Origin: an uncultured Bacteroidales bacterium
GTDB taxonomy: Bacteria > Bacteroidota > Bacteroidia > Bacteroidales > Paludibacteraceae
DNA length: 64,000 bases
Direction of reading: 5' to 3'
Assembly (NCBI GenBank): GCA_902798965.1
Contig: CADBYS010000010.1
Span: forward strand, 1-64,000
Within the stretch, counting starts at the first letter, position 1, and each line of letters opens with the position of its first letter. The notes under the pieces were generated by a model. The model saw only the letters and a list, made by a program, of their open reading frames with translations. It was not told the origin of the DNA and did not search any database. Both the position numbers and the translations under genes were made by a program. Positions 51,617-60,959 of this stretch are shown here, in pieces.

Positions 51617-52684
51617 TTGGCAAAACGTGTGTTGATAGCGATGTCGGGGGGTATAGACTCCACGGTGAGTGCTTTGCTCTTACTAGAGCAAGGCTATGAG
51701 TTGGTGGGTGTTACGTTCCGCACGTTCGACAGCATCAAGGAGTCGTGTCTTGCCAAGGAGAAAGGCTGCTGCTCGGTGGAGAGCATCATGGAAGCGCGGC
51801 ACAACGCTGAGCGGATGGGCTTTGAGCACCACATAGTGGATTTTCGCGACACGTTTCGCGAACATGTGATTCGTAACTTTGTGGACGAGTATGCGCACGG
51901 CCGCACGCCTAACCCTTGTGTGCTGTGCAACAGTCATATCAAGTGGGGTGCGTTGCTCGACGCGGCGCGGGAGTACGGCTGCGAGATGATCGCCACAGGG
52001 CACTATGCACGCATTGCCGAGCATGGTGGACATATGTACCTCAGGACGGCTGCCGATACGCGCAAAGACCAGACGTACTTCCTGTGGATGCTGACGGAGG
52101 ACAACCTTAGGCACACGATCTTCCCGCTGGGTGAGCTGACGAAGGATGAGGTGCGGCAGATAGCCGCGGCGCACGGCTACGCGGCGCTCGTGAAGAAACC
52201 CGAATCGCAAGAGGTGTGTTTCATTCCGGACAACGACTACCGCGGTTTTCTTGCCCGCGAGGGTGTGCACCCCGAGGCAGGCGAGTACATAGATGCTACG
52301 GGCAAGGTGGTAGGCAGGCATGAAGGCTGCCCGTTCTACACCATCGGTCAGCGCAAAGGCTTGGGCGTGGCACTGGGCTATCCCGCTTTTGTGACGAAGA
52401 TCGATACCGCCAGCAACCGCATCACGCTGGGGCAACACGACGAGCTGAATACTACTATGGTTAGCGCGCGCGAGATGCGCGTACGCGACGCGGAGTGGCT
52501 GAGTCGTTCGCCGGAGGTGGAGGCTCGTATCCGTTATCGCTCAGCGGCTACACCCGCCAGGCTGACGATAGATGGCGACAAGGCTTCGCTGGAGTTCGAG
52601 ACGCCGGTGTGGGCACCTACGCCCGGACAATCGCTGGTGCTGTACAAAGACGGTTTGGTTGTCGCCGGTGGAATAATTTGTTAG
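51617..52684 (+). CDS. mnmA: tRNA 2-thiouridylase MnmA
   Basis: About 355 residues from a TTG at 51617 (SLAKRVLIAMSGG). The frame is open up to a GTG at 51506, but that lies in a hairpin and the extra 37 residues are not family-like. PP-loop motif MSGGIDST, catalytic Cys in NPCVLCNSHIKWG, second Cys in ESQEVCFIPDNDYRGFL, GQRKGLG, and C-terminal beta-barrel. Makes s2U34 in Glu, Gln and Lys tRNAs. An unusual CLAKEKGCCSVESI insertion after VTFRTFD is typical of Bacteroidota MnmA. Confidence 0.92.
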   Translation: MAKRVLIAMSGGIDSTVSALLLLEQGYELVGVTFRTFDSIKESCLAKEKGCCSVESIMEARHNAERMGFEHHIVDFRDTFREHVIRNFVDEYAHGRTPNPCVLCNSHIKWGALLDAAREYGCEMIATGHYARIAEHGGHMYLRTAADTRKDQTYFLWMLTEDNLRHTIFPLGELTKDEVRQIAAAHGYAALVKKPESQEVCFIPDNDYRGFLAREGVHPEAGEYIDATGKVVGRHEGCPFYTIGQRKGLGVALGYPAFVTKIDTASNRITLGQHDELNTTMVSAREMRVRDAEWLSRSPEVEARIRYRSAATPARLTIDGDKASLEFETPVWAPTPGQSLVLYKDGLVVAGGIIC

Positions 52685-52687
52685 ATT

Positions 52688-53656
52688 ATGGCAAAACAAC
52701 ATTTTAATATCAATCCCGAGACGCTGGAGATGGAGCGTGTGGAGCACGGCTTTGTGTATTGGCTGCGCAGGGCAGGGTGGTACATACTGGGAGGTATATG
52801 CCTGGGCATCGTGTTCTTCTATATCTTCTTTTCGTTCTTCCCTTCGCCCAAAGAGCGGCAACTCATATCCGAGAAGCAATCGCTGGAAGCGCAGTACGAG
52901 TTGCTGGAGAAACGTTGCGAGAGCATGCAATTGGTGCTATCCGACCTGCAGCAACGCGATGACAACCTGTACCGTGTGATCCTCGGCGCGGAGCCTATAC
53001 CTATGTCTTCGCGCAAAGGCATAGCGCTGAATGCGGATTATTACGACAACATCTCCCGTCAGTCGAATACGCAACTGGCAGCCGACCTGACGCGTAAGGT
53101 TGACCTGTTGGAGAAACAGACCTATGTGCAGGCCAAGTCCTATGAGGAGATCATCGAGCTGGCCAAGACGCGCGAGATACGTATGGAGAATATCCCTGCC
53201 ATACAACCGGTGCTCAACAAAGACCTGACACGTGTTGCTTCCGGTTACGGCGTACGTATCGATCCCGTGTATCATGTGCGCAAGTTCCACGCCGGCATGG
53301 ATTTTACCGCGCCTACCGGTACGGAGGTGTATGCTACGGGTAATGGCAAGGTGAAGTTCGTAGGCTGGAAGCAGGGCTATGGCAATACGGTGATCATCGA
53401 TCACGATTTCGGTTACGAGACGTTGTATGCACACCTGTATAAGGCGCTGGTGCGCGTAGGGCAGAAAGTCAAACGTTCGGATATCATCGCGCTGGTGGGC
53501 AGTACCGGTAAGTCTACAGGACCTCACTTGCACTACGAGGTTCATTATCAGGGACATCATATCGATCCGCGCAACTATTATTTCTACGACCTCAATCCCG
53601 AAGAGTACGACCGGATGGTGCAGCTTTCGAACAACTACGGCGATATGTTGGATTAA
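52688..53656 (+). CDS. M23 peptidoglycan endopeptidase with coiled coil
   Basis: 322 residues. One N-terminal membrane anchor (WYILGGICLGIVFFYIFFSFF, about 30-50), a coiled coil (ERQLISEKQSLEAQYELLEKR, about 57-95), then a LytM domain with VASGYGVRIDPVYHVRKFHAGMDF (zinc His/Asp), TLYAHL and GPHLHYEV (HxH), all metal ligands intact. Inner-membrane-anchored hydrolase or activator in cell-wall growth. 3 bp after mnmA. Confidence 0.92.
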   Translation: MAKQHFNINPETLEMERVEHGFVYWLRRAGWYILGGICLGIVFFYIFFSFFPSPKERQLISEKQSLEAQYELLEKRCESMQLVLSDLQQRDDNLYRVILGAEPIPMSSRKGIALNADYYDNISRQSNTQLAADLTRKVDLLEKQTYVQAKSYEEIIELAKTREIRMENIPAIQPVLNKDLTRVASGYGVRIDPVYHVRKFHAGMDFTAPTGTEVYATGNGKVKFVGWKQGYGNTVIIDHDFGYETLYAHLYKALVRVGQKVKRSDIIALVGSTGKSTGPHLHYEVHYQGHHIDPRNYYFYDLNPEEYDRMVQLSNNYGDMLD

Positions 53657-53738
53657 AGGTTGTTAGGTAGGACTTGACTTGCCTTTGCCCCCGTGTTGAC
53701 CCCGATTGAGTTGCACACTTTTTGGACTCGAAGGGTAC

Positions 53739-53775
53739 AAAAAAATATTCAGGCGCGTGGCCTGAATATTTTTTT
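53739..53775. terminator. Bidirectional terminator between M23 and DUF2723 genes
   Basis: AAAAATATTCAGGC-GCGTG-GCCTGAATATTTTT, 14-bp stem flanked by A and T runs, between convergent genes. Confidence 0.9.
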
Positions 53776-53810
53776 GCTTGTCTTTTGCAGTAGCGATGCC
53801 TGTCAAGGCA

Positions 53811-56800
53811 TTACTGCGCAGCGGAGTCGTAGATGTGATAGTAGTCCTCGACTATCTCGTGCATGCCGTTGCGGTCACATTGCTGGAGAATATATCCGAG
53901 CACTGCGTCGTAATGATCGAGCGTACTCTTCATGGCTTTGCGCTGATCTTTGTCGAGCGACTGCCCCCAAACGATGTACTCGGAACAGGTCTGTGCCACA
54001 TCGCGCAAGATAGGCTCGGCTTTCTCCTTGTCGCCCATGCGCACATACAGCAACGCCATGGTGGCAGCAGTGTAGTCGTAGTTGACGTTCTTGCCGGGCA
54101 ACTCCTCAAACGCCTTGTCGAGCACAGCCGTAGCACGCTCGTAGTCGTGGCGGTTAACCAGCACCTCAGCCAGTTGAGCGAACATCATGCGGTGCGTGCG
54201 GCACATGCGCAGGGTGTTTTCATCCAGATAGATGCCATCCGCCTTACAGTTGCCGTACTCGAACTTGTTCATCATGTTGTCGTACATCTGCTCCACAGCT
54301 ACGCGCGGCTGCCCGTTCGGCGAGCGGTTGGGCGTGATATGATAAGCCATACCTGTGCATTCGAAGTACGGCTCCAAGCCCATGTAGTAATCAGGACCTA
54401 CGCTTACGGCGAAGTACATCGGGCGCTGCCACTTGTTCTGGCTGAGCATCTCCATGATCATCATCTCCGAACGTGTGAAGCGACGCGCTTTCTTCAGATT
54501 GATATGACTGCTATCCGGAGCCAAGACGTACAGTTGATCGCTGGGGATATAGTTGTCGCCCTCGCGGTTCTTGGTCTTCGGGTCGTCGGAGCGGAGGAAC
54601 TGGAAGGCTTTGCTGACCTCCAGCGGCTGGCCAAGTTTGTTGTCCGTCCATACCACTTCGTTCGTTCCCGGCATGAAATCCTTGTACTCCCAACTGATGG
54701 GCAGTGCCGGCGAATCGTAGTACGGGCGTTTCATCTGCGATATATACCAGTCAGTCTGCAGGTACGACAGGTTGCACACACGCAGGTCAGTACCTACGCC
54801 CTCAACCTCCTGATTGTACCACAAGGGGAAGGTATCGTTATCGCCGTTGGAGAAGATGATTCCTTCTTTCTCGCACGACTTGAGGTAGTTGGCACCGAAG
54901 TCGCGGCAGACGTATCGTTGCGAGCGGTCGTGATCATCCCAGTTCTGCGAAGCCATCTGTGCAGGCACGAGCAGAGCCACTAAGGTGATAACCACAGCAG
55001 CCACACTCTTCAGGCCTTCGCTCTTTATGGCTTGCATAACGCTATCTGCCAAAGCCAGCACACCGAAGCCGATCCATATACAGAAGGCGTAGAACGAGCC
55101 GGCGTAGGCGTAGTCACGTTCACGCGGCTGGAAGGGTGTCTGGTTCAAGTAAACGACAATAGCCAAGCCGGTAAGCAGGAACAGGAGCATTGTGATGGTG
55201 AACGAACGCAAGCCCACAAAATCTACAGCTTTCGACTTTCGACTTTCGACTTTCGACTGTATTTTCGTTTTCGATGCCTGCCAAACCATACCGATGATAC
55301 CCAACAGCAGCGGCAACATGTAATAGACGTTGTGTCCCTTGTTCTCCTTGAGTTCGGTAGGCAGCTGGTCTTGATCGCCGAGCAAGGCGTTATCGATCAC
55401 ACGGAAACCGGTGATCCAGTTGCCCTTGTGGAGCTCGCCGTAGCTTTGCAGGTCATTCTGACGACCGGAGAAGTTCCACATGAAGTAACGCCAGTACATG
55501 AAGTGTACCTGGTAGCGGAAGAAGAATCGCAGATTCTCACCAAAGGTGGGAACGTTCTCCGTCTTCTTTTGTCCGCAATAGTCGTACTTCACGCGTTTGC
55601 CCTTGATGTCTGCCCATTGCTTGTAGGCGCTGACGTGCGAGCCTTGAGCCGACCACATACGCGGGAAGAGCATCATGAACTCATCCATGTAGATGTAGGT
55701 CGTCTTGTAGCCGGTGATTACATAGTGGTCTTTCTCGCCTTCTACACGCGGAGCGGGGGCGTATTGTGCATGTCCCTCTTTCTCCATCGGGATGCACATG
55801 TTGCCGCGGATCTCCAGCTTGACCGGCGCGTTATAGGTCTGACCGTACAGCAGCGGCGTATCGCCATACTGCTCGCGGTTGAGGTAGTACTTGAGCGAGA
55901 ATACATTGTCCGGGCTGTTCTGATCCATCGGGGTGTCGGCATTGGAGCGGATGACCAATGCGGCATACGAGCCGTAACCGATGATGATCACGGCAATAGC
56001 CAGTGCGGTGGTGTTGAGTAGACGCGGGGTTATCAGTTCGCGCTTAACGAACAGGAACGCAGCCAATGCGGCTACAATCAGTATACCTATCAACGCACTT
56101 TCCCTGAGGAACGGAGTACCCGCCAAGGTGAATGCGCACAGGAATGCAATGACCTGCCGTGCTGTGGCACCTGGCTTTTGACTTTCGACTTTCGACTTTT
56201 GACTACTTTCTACCACAGCCCATACCAAGGCGGCTGCCAGCAGTACCAGATACACTGCCAGACCCGTGTTGAACGGCAGACCCATTCCGTTAACGAACGC
56301 CAACTCAAACCAGCCGGCGATAGTCGGCACACCGGGGATGATACCATACAGCACGAACGCCAGTATAGCTACCGAGGTCAGGAACGCCAGGCATACTCCG
56401 CCCCACGAGAATTGGTAGCGGCGGAAGTAATAAACGAGCACAATAGCCGGGATAGTCAGCAAGTTCAGCAAGTGCACACCGATGGACAAACCCATCAGGT
56501 ACGCAATGAGAATCAGCCACTTATCCGAGCCGTGCTCGTCGGCATGCTCGTCCCACTTGAGTATGAGCCAGAACACAACGGCGGTGAACAACGACGATGA
56601 CGCATATACTTCACCTTCCACTGCGCTGAACCAGAACGTATCGCTGAACGTGTATGCCAACGCACCTACAGCGCCTGCACCCAGCAGGCTGATGATACGT
56701 GCTACACTGTCAGGGGCAACAAGCTTGCGCGCCAGGGCAGTGATCGTCCAGAATAGGAACAGAATAGTGAAGGCGGATGCCAAAGCCGACAAGGCATTGA

Positions 56801-57035
56801 CGCACATGGCTACATGCGACGCGTCGCTCGCAAACAGCGAGAAGAAGTGACCCATCAGCATGAAGAAAGGCGCTCCGGGCGGATGGCCTACATCCAGCTT
56901 GTCGGCCGATGAGATGAACTCACCGCAGTCCCAAAACGACGCCGTGGGTTCCATTGTAAGCAGATACGTGGCGGCTGCTACGGCAAACACCAACCAGCCG
57001 ACAACCACGTTCCACAACTTGAATTGTTTTTCCAT
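53811..57035 (-). CDS. DUF2723 protein O-mannosyltransferase-like membrane enzyme
   Basis: 1074 residues from the ATG at 57035; a GTG at 57062 adds nine residues very close to the predicted transcript start. The N-terminal DUF2723 domain has PTASFWDCGEFI (catalytic-type acidic loop), DVGHPPGAPFF and about 12 helices, then a large C-terminal globular part with TPR-like ends. DUF2723 includes eukaryotic TMEM260, a protein O-mannosyltransferase, so a role in O-glycosylation of exported proteins is likely. Two in-frame heptamer tracts lie in loops between helices (55230-55257 and 56176-56203). Confidence 0.85.
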   Translation of the reverse strand: MEKQFKLWNVVVGWLVFAVAAATYLLTMEPTASFWDCGEFISSADKLDVGHPPGAPFFMLMGHFFSLFASDASHVAMCVNALSALASAFTILFLFWTITALARKLVAPDSVARIISLLGAGAVGALAYTFSDTFWFSAVEGEVYASSSLFTAVVFWLILKWDEHADEHGSDKWLILIAYLMGLSIGVHLLNLLTIPAIVLVYYFRRYQFSWGGVCLAFLTSVAILAFVLYGIIPGVPTIAGWFELAFVNGMGLPFNTGLAVYLVLLAAALVWAVVESSQKSKVESQKPGATARQVIAFLCAFTLAGTPFLRESALIGILIVAALAAFLFVKRELITPRLLNTTALAIAVIIIGYGSYAALVIRSNADTPMDQNSPDNVFSLKYYLNREQYGDTPLLYGQTYNAPVKLEIRGNMCIPMEKEGHAQYAPAPRVEGEKDHYVITGYKTTYIYMDEFMMLFPRMWSAQGSHVSAYKQWADIKGKRVKYDYCGQKKTENVPTFGENLRFFFRYQVHFMYWRYFMWNFSGRQNDLQSYGELHKGNWITGFRVIDNALLGDQDQLPTELKENKGHNVYYMLPLLLGIIGMVWQASKTKIQSKVESRKSKAVDFVGLRSFTITMLLFLLTGLAIVVYLNQTPFQPRERDYAYAGSFYAFCIWIGFGVLALADSVMQAIKSEGLKSVAAVVITLVALLVPAQMASQNWDDHDRSQRYVCRDFGANYLKSCEKEGIIFSNGDNDTFPLWYNQEVEGVGTDLRVCNLSYLQTDWYISQMKRPYYDSPALPISWEYKDFMPGTNEVVWTDNKLGQPLEVSKAFQFLRSDDPKTKNREGDNYIPSDQLYVLAPDSSHINLKKARRFTRSEMMIMEMLSQNKWQRPMYFAVSVGPDYYMGLEPYFECTGMAYHITPNRSPNGQPRVAVEQMYDNMMNKFEYGNCKADGIYLDENTLRMCRTHRMMFAQLAEVLVNRHDYERATAVLDKAFEELPGKNVNYDYTAATMALLYVRMGDKEKAEPILRDVAQTCSEYIVWGQSLDKDQRKAMKSTLDHYDAVLGYILQQCDRNGMHEIVEDYYHIYDSAAQ
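55230..55257. repeat. Heptamer repeat TTTCGAC x4 in DUF2723 gene
   Basis: Four exact units. Encodes an SKVESRKSK-like loop. Confidence 0.93.
56176..56203. repeat. Heptamer repeat TTT(T/C)GAC x4 in DUF2723 gene
   Basis: TTTTGAC, TTTCGAC, TTTCGAC, TTTTGAC. Encodes SSQKSKVESQKP in a loop between helices. Confidence 0.93.
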
Positions 57036-57073
57036 ATTTTTGCTAAAATTCTTTTTTTGCACAAATCAGCCTG

Positions 57074-57105
57074 CAAATTTACAAAAAAAATATGATATAT
57101 GCAAA
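57074..57105 (-). promoter_or_regulatory. Promoter of the DUF2723 gene
   Basis: - strand TTTG (57102-57105), 20 nt, TAAATTTG (57074-57081). Confidence 0.8.
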
Positions 57106-57140
57106 TTTTACTGATAATTTTTCACTTTTTCGCTCTAAAA

Positions 57141-57172
57141 TTTGCAAATAAGCGATTTTCTTTGTAACTTTG
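57141..57172 (+). promoter_or_regulatory. Promoter of the small lipoprotein gene
   Basis: TTTG 57141-57144, 20 nt, TAACTTTG 57165-57172. The upstream in-frame ATG at 57142 is inside it, so the gene starts at 57193. Confidence 0.85.
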
Positions 57173-57192
57173 CACCCAAATTATACTGTTTT

Positions 57193-57537
57193 ATGAAACA
57201 TCATCTGTTCCTTTCCGTGTTTTGTGCCTTGCTGCTGTGCGGTTGCCGTTCGTACAGCGAAAAGGAAGGTACCCTCGTGTGCGGTGTTCCCGTCAAGGGT
57301 TCGCCGTGGCAGTTTGCCGCAGCCTTGGCGGACGACAGCAAGCATGCTTTTACGCCGGAGAGCGTTACGGTTTTCGAGAAAAAGGCGTATATCCGGGGAT
57401 ATGTCAATACCAACCTGTCGGAGCATCCCTACCATGAGTTTCCGTACGAGAACGGCTTGGTACCCGGGGAGATCTGGTGCGAACTGGAGGACGGCAAGGT
57501 GGTCAAGGCGCGCTTGTATCAATCAGTGTTTGATTAG
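57193..57537 (+). CDS. Small lipoprotein of unknown function
   Basis: 114 residues. Lipoprotein signal MKHHLFLSVFCALLLCGC (Cys18), then a single small domain (VCGVPVKGSPWQFAAAL, YIRGYVNTNLSEHPYHEFPYENGLVPGEIWCELEDGKVV) of alternating strands. No family recognised. Own promoter. Its 3' end overlaps prmA tail-to-tail by 15 bp. Confidence 0.75.
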   Translation: MKHHLFLSVFCALLLCGCRSYSEKEGTLVCGVPVKGSPWQFAAALADDSKHAFTPESVTVFEKKAYIRGYVNTNLSEHPYHEFPYENGLVPGEIWCELEDGKVVKARLYQSVFD

Positions 57538-58323
57538 CATCAACATACGCCATTCGCCGTTCGCGCGCGTACAATAATATTGTAAACCTTGACGCTCAGC
57601 TTCTGCCACCAGCGCGGGTATATCCTGCTCGTAGAACCCCGAGATCCACAATTCGCCTCCCTGCTCCATGTTTGCCGCATAATCGTGCATCTGCTCCAGG
57701 AGGATGTTTCGGTGGATATTGGCCATGATCAGGCTGTTGCTGCCCTGCGGAACGTTGGATGCATGCAGCACTTTGATGTTCACCTTGTTTGCTTCGGCAT
57801 TTTCGATAGCGTTCCTGACGCTATTCTCATCTATATCCACCGCCACGACGCGTTCGGCTCCTAACTTTGCCGCCATGATTGCCAGCACACCTGTGCCGGT
57901 GCCCATATCCAGTACTGCTTTCGGCTTTTGGCTTTCGACTTTCGACTTTTGACTTTCGACTAATTCCTCAATCATCATCGATGTTGTCTCGTGATGCCCC
58001 GCGCCAAACGCGCAATGCGGCGTGATGCGTACGCCCATGGGCAACTCTTCGATCGGATGTTCGGCTTCCCACACGGCGTTCCAGTTCTCGTCCTTGCACG
58101 GCTCGAAAGCCTCCAGGCGGGCTGATGCAGAACGGATTACCTCCTGCAATTCGTCCGCAAAGTCTGCTTGGCTGTCTACCAGGTCGGCGGGGATATAGGC
58201 ATGCAACAGGTTTTCCTCCTGCTCAAACGAATCAAAACCCATATCCGCCAATTGTTGCGTCAGGATATCTACCTGCCACTCGGCAAGCTCATCGCAACGG
58301 ATTATAGCTATGTTGTATTTCAT
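57523..58323 (-). CDS. prmA: Ribosomal protein L11 methyltransferase
   Basis: 266 residues. N-terminal substrate-recognition domain, then the SAM site LDMGTGTGVLAIMAAKLGAERVVAVDID and the PrmA block ITPHCAFGAGHHETTSMMIEEL; ANIHRNILLEQM stands in place of the usual ANILxxxL. Just before the SAM site the loop VESQKSKVESQKPKA is encoded by five heptamers (57926-57960). Methylates L11; not essential in E. coli. Confidence 0.93.
   Translation of the reverse strand: MKYNIAIIRCDELAEWQVDILTQQLADMGFDSFEQEENLLHAYIPADLVDSQADFADELQEVIRSASARLEAFEPCKDENWNAVWEAEHPIEELPMGVRITPHCAFGAGHHETTSMMIEELVESQKSKVESQKPKAVLDMGTGTGVLAIMAAKLGAERVVAVDIDENSVRNAIENAEANKVNIKVLHASNVPQGSNSLIMANIHRNILLEQMHDYAANMEQGGELWISGFYEQDIPALVAEAERQGLQYYCTRANGEWRMLMLIKH
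57926..57960. repeat. Heptamer repeat TTT(T/C)G(A/G)C x5 in prmA
   Basis: TTTTGGC, TTTCGAC, TTTCGAC, TTTTGAC, TTTCGAC, immediately upstream (in protein order) of the SAM motif. Confidence 0.93.
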
Positions 58324-58335
58324 CTTTGTATCTAA

Positions 58336-60090
58336 TTACTTACCTTCTGATTTTTTGTTTTGCAAACAGATGTCGCACATGCCGCAAAGTGGCGCCTCCA
58401 GTTCGCCGAAGTACCCGAGCAGCAGTTGCGAGCGGCAATAATGGTTGTTTTCGGCATATTCGGTCATAGCCTTGAGGTTGCGCTCGAAGACCTGTTTGCG
58501 TTCGCTATACACACGCGGAGCGAGCTGCACCTCGGCCTGGCGGTTAACGGGGAAATGTACGATGCTGACGCGTTGAGCGGGTATGTACTTGATGATCCGC
58601 TGTTTGGAGAGTGCAATGAGCGAACTGTTGACCGCAAACTCTGTGCTGCCCAAATCTTCCGCCAAGCGCGGCAGATGAATGAACTGTGCATCGGTAAAGA
58701 TACCTGTATAGCGGCGCATCAGCGCACTGAGCAGTCGTTCCTGATAGGGCGATTCGTCCAAATGGTACATCTGTTCCTTATCTATCAGTATGCGCACGCG
58801 CGGCTGCAGATTCTGCTCGTCGGTAAACGAGATATACCCTGCTTGGGTAAGTATCTGCAGGGCAGCGTAGGTTGTCAGGAAGGATAGGTGCATATCCGTG
58901 CAGAACTGCTCCACATCCAGTGCGAACGTGGCGTCTCTGCCCGAACCCAGACCTATTGTCAGGTAGTCACACAACAGCTGATACACACGTTCTATCTCTT
59001 CTGCCGGCGGGTAGTTGTTGCTGATGCGTTGCTTGACGATCACGCTATCCTTCGGTGCATGGAGTAGCACGCACCAGGCTGTTTGGCCGTCGCGCCCCGC
59101 TCGTCCGGCTTCCTGGAAGTACGCCTCGATGCTATCCGGCAGGTCATAATGGATCACGAGCCGCACATCGGGTTTGTCGATGCCCATGCCGAAAGCGTTC
59201 GTGCACACGATCACCCGTGTCTTACCGTCCTTCCACGCCTGCTGCTTGGCGGAGCGCTCGGATGCCGGCAAACCGGCATGGTAGAAATTGACGATTGGAT
59301 AATTGACGATTGACGATTGATTGCCGATTTTCTCATTTAGCCATTCTGCCAGTTCCTTGGTGCGCTTGCGGTTGCGCACATACACGATAGCAGTGCCCGG
59401 CACGCGCTGCAGGATATGCAGCAGTTGGCCTTGTTTGTCTTCGGTGTGACGCACTACATAATGCAGATTCTCTCGTGCGAAGCTGGTGCGGAACACGTTC
59501 GGCTGCTTGAAGCCGAGTTGGCGCTGTATATCATCGACCACCTCGGGGGTGGCAGTAGCCGTCAGTGCCAGCACAGGCACGTCAAGCACATTACGTATGT
59601 CGGCTATGCGCAGGTACGACGGACGAAAATCGTAACCCCACTGCGATATGCAGTGCGCCTCATCCACGGCAATCAGTTTTACGGGCAGTTGCACCAGCCG
59701 CTTGAGGAACGTCTCGCTTTCCAGACGTTCGGGCGAGACGTAGAGGAAGCGGTATGCTCCATACAGGCAGTTGTCGAACACCACGCGCTGCTCCTCGTGC
59801 GTCATGCCGGTGTAGATGGCTGCGGCAAGTATATTGCGCTTGCGCAGGTTGGCTACCTGATCCTTCATCAGGGCGATGAGCGGTGTGACCACCAGGCATA
59901 AGCCTTCGCCATCGGCATCGTTGTCGGCCATCACCATCGTCGGCACTTGGAAGCACAGCGACTTGCCGCCGCCCGTAGGCAGCAAGGCGAGCGTATCGTT
60001 GCCCGCCAGCACGGAATCGATGATCTCCGCCTGCATGGGGCGGAACGCATCGTAGCCGAAGTAGGTATGTAAGGCTTCCTGTGCAGTCAT
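58336..60090 (-). CDS. recQ: ATP-dependent DNA helicase RecQ
   Basis: 584 residues. Motif I LPTGGGKSLCFQVP, DEAH box VDEAHCISQWGYDFRPSY, motifs III-VI (LALTATAT, FGMGIDKPDVRLVIHYDLP, QEAGRAGRDG), zinc-binding and winged-helix RQC region ending CGMCDIC. No HRDC domain. 3'-5' helicase of recombination and fork repair. The insert NQSSIVNYPIVN between the helicase lobes is encoded by ATTGACG-type repeats at 59286-59322. Confidence 0.94.
   Translation of the reverse strand: MTAQEALHTYFGYDAFRPMQAEIIDSVLAGNDTLALLPTGGGKSLCFQVPTMVMADNDADGEGLCLVVTPLIALMKDQVANLRKRNILAAAIYTGMTHEEQRVVFDNCLYGAYRFLYVSPERLESETFLKRLVQLPVKLIAVDEAHCISQWGYDFRPSYLRIADIRNVLDVPVLALTATATPEVVDDIQRQLGFKQPNVFRTSFARENLHYVVRHTEDKQGQLLHILQRVPGTAIVYVRNRKRTKELAEWLNEKIGNQSSIVNYPIVNFYHAGLPASERSAKQQAWKDGKTRVIVCTNAFGMGIDKPDVRLVIHYDLPDSIEAYFQEAGRAGRDGQTAWCVLLHAPKDSVIVKQRISNNYPPAEEIERVYQLLCDYLTIGLGSGRDATFALDVEQFCTDMHLSFLTTYAALQILTQAGYISFTDEQNLQPRVRILIDKEQMYHLDESPYQERLLSALMRRYTGIFTDAQFIHLPRLAEDLGSTEFAVNSSLIALSKQRIIKYIPAQRVSIVHFPVNRQAEVQLAPRVYSERKQVFERNLKAMTEYAENNHYCRSQLLLGYFGELEAPLCGMCDICLQNKKSEGK
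59286..59322. repeat. ATTGACG-type repeat inside recQ
   Basis: ATTGACG, ATTGGATA, ATTGACG, ATTGACG, ATTG units in frame. The same unit fills the gaps around rpoN. Confidence 0.85.
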
Positions 60091-60161
60091 TGTAGTCGAA
60101 AGTTAGACCCTCCCCAGCCCTCCCTCATAGGGCGGGAGTATATACCAAAAGTTAATAGCGA

Positions 60162-60959
60162 TTACCAACGGTGCGGGTGGAGTAATCCTCCCACAAGGGA
60201 TATAAGCGCGTAATAAGGATAAACGATTGCGAGCAGCAGTACCTCGTACCACGCAAAGCCCTTGCCGCGAATGAGCGAGCACTCGAAGGGCAGATACAGC
60301 AGAACGAGTGGCGGACATAGCAGTTGCAGCACCATGGCTGCGGCTACCGTCGCACCGTATAGACATATGTCTTTATCCGTGTAGTGTGGGGCTTTGCCTG
60401 CCCAGCGCATCCGCTGCCTGAGCAAGGTGCGCAAGGTAGGCTGTGCGGTGACCACCGCCGTGAATCTCTCGGGGTTCCCGCAAACATCGTGCAGTGGGGT
60501 GTCTTCACCACTCACCGTTATTCGTTTTCCTGTTCGCTTGCAGTATTCCAGCAGGAACATATCGTCGCCGCTTGGCAGTTCGGGGTGCAAGTGCGGTTCG
60601 GCTTCCAGCCACACGCTGCGCCGCACCAGCAGGTTCGCGCCGCTGCATAGAATAGCTCTGCCTAGCTCTGCCGTCCGGATAGTAAGTGCCTGCAAGGCGG
60701 TATATTCAATCACCTGCAGGCGCTCAATCAGGGTGTCGTGCGCGGCGTGCATCCGCAGCGGTAGAATCATCAGGTCGGCATCGCCGAATAGCTGCAATGC
60801 CTCCGCGTCGCTCGCCTCAGGCAACAGCACATCATCGTCGTGCAACCACAGCACATCCGCTTCCGAGGCGTGTATCAAACGATGCAAGGCGTATTTCTTA
60901 CCTTTCCCCTCGTCGTTCACTCCGCGAATGGGCGTAATATGTGCCAGGGTGAGAGCCAT
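60162..60959 (-). CDS. GT2 glycosyltransferase, apparently N-terminally shortened
   Basis: 265 residues. GT2-type core: GKGKKYALHRLIHASEADVLWLHDDDVLLPE (acidic DDD metal site), SGANLLVRRSVW, PSGDDMFLLEYCKRTG and RQRMRWAGK (QxxRW-type), plus two C-terminal hydrophobic helices. Normally ~60-70 residues with the first nucleotide-binding strand and a V-x-D-D-x-S motif precede this; only ~20 are present. The ATG lies in a heptamer array (60958-60992). Either a real truncated enzyme or a decayed gene. Confidence 0.7.
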   Translation of the reverse strand: MALTLAHITPIRGVNDEGKGKKYALHRLIHASEADVLWLHDDDVLLPEASDAEALQLFGDADLMILPLRMHAAHDTLIERLQVIEYTALQALTIRTAELGRAILCSGANLLVRRSVWLEAEPHLHPELPSGDDMFLLEYCKRTGKRITVSGEDTPLHDVCGNPERFTAVVTAQPTLRTLLRQRMRWAGKAPHYTDKDICLYGATVAAAMVLQLLCPPLVLLYLPFECSLIRGKGFAWYEVLLLAIVYPYYALISLVGGLLHPHRW

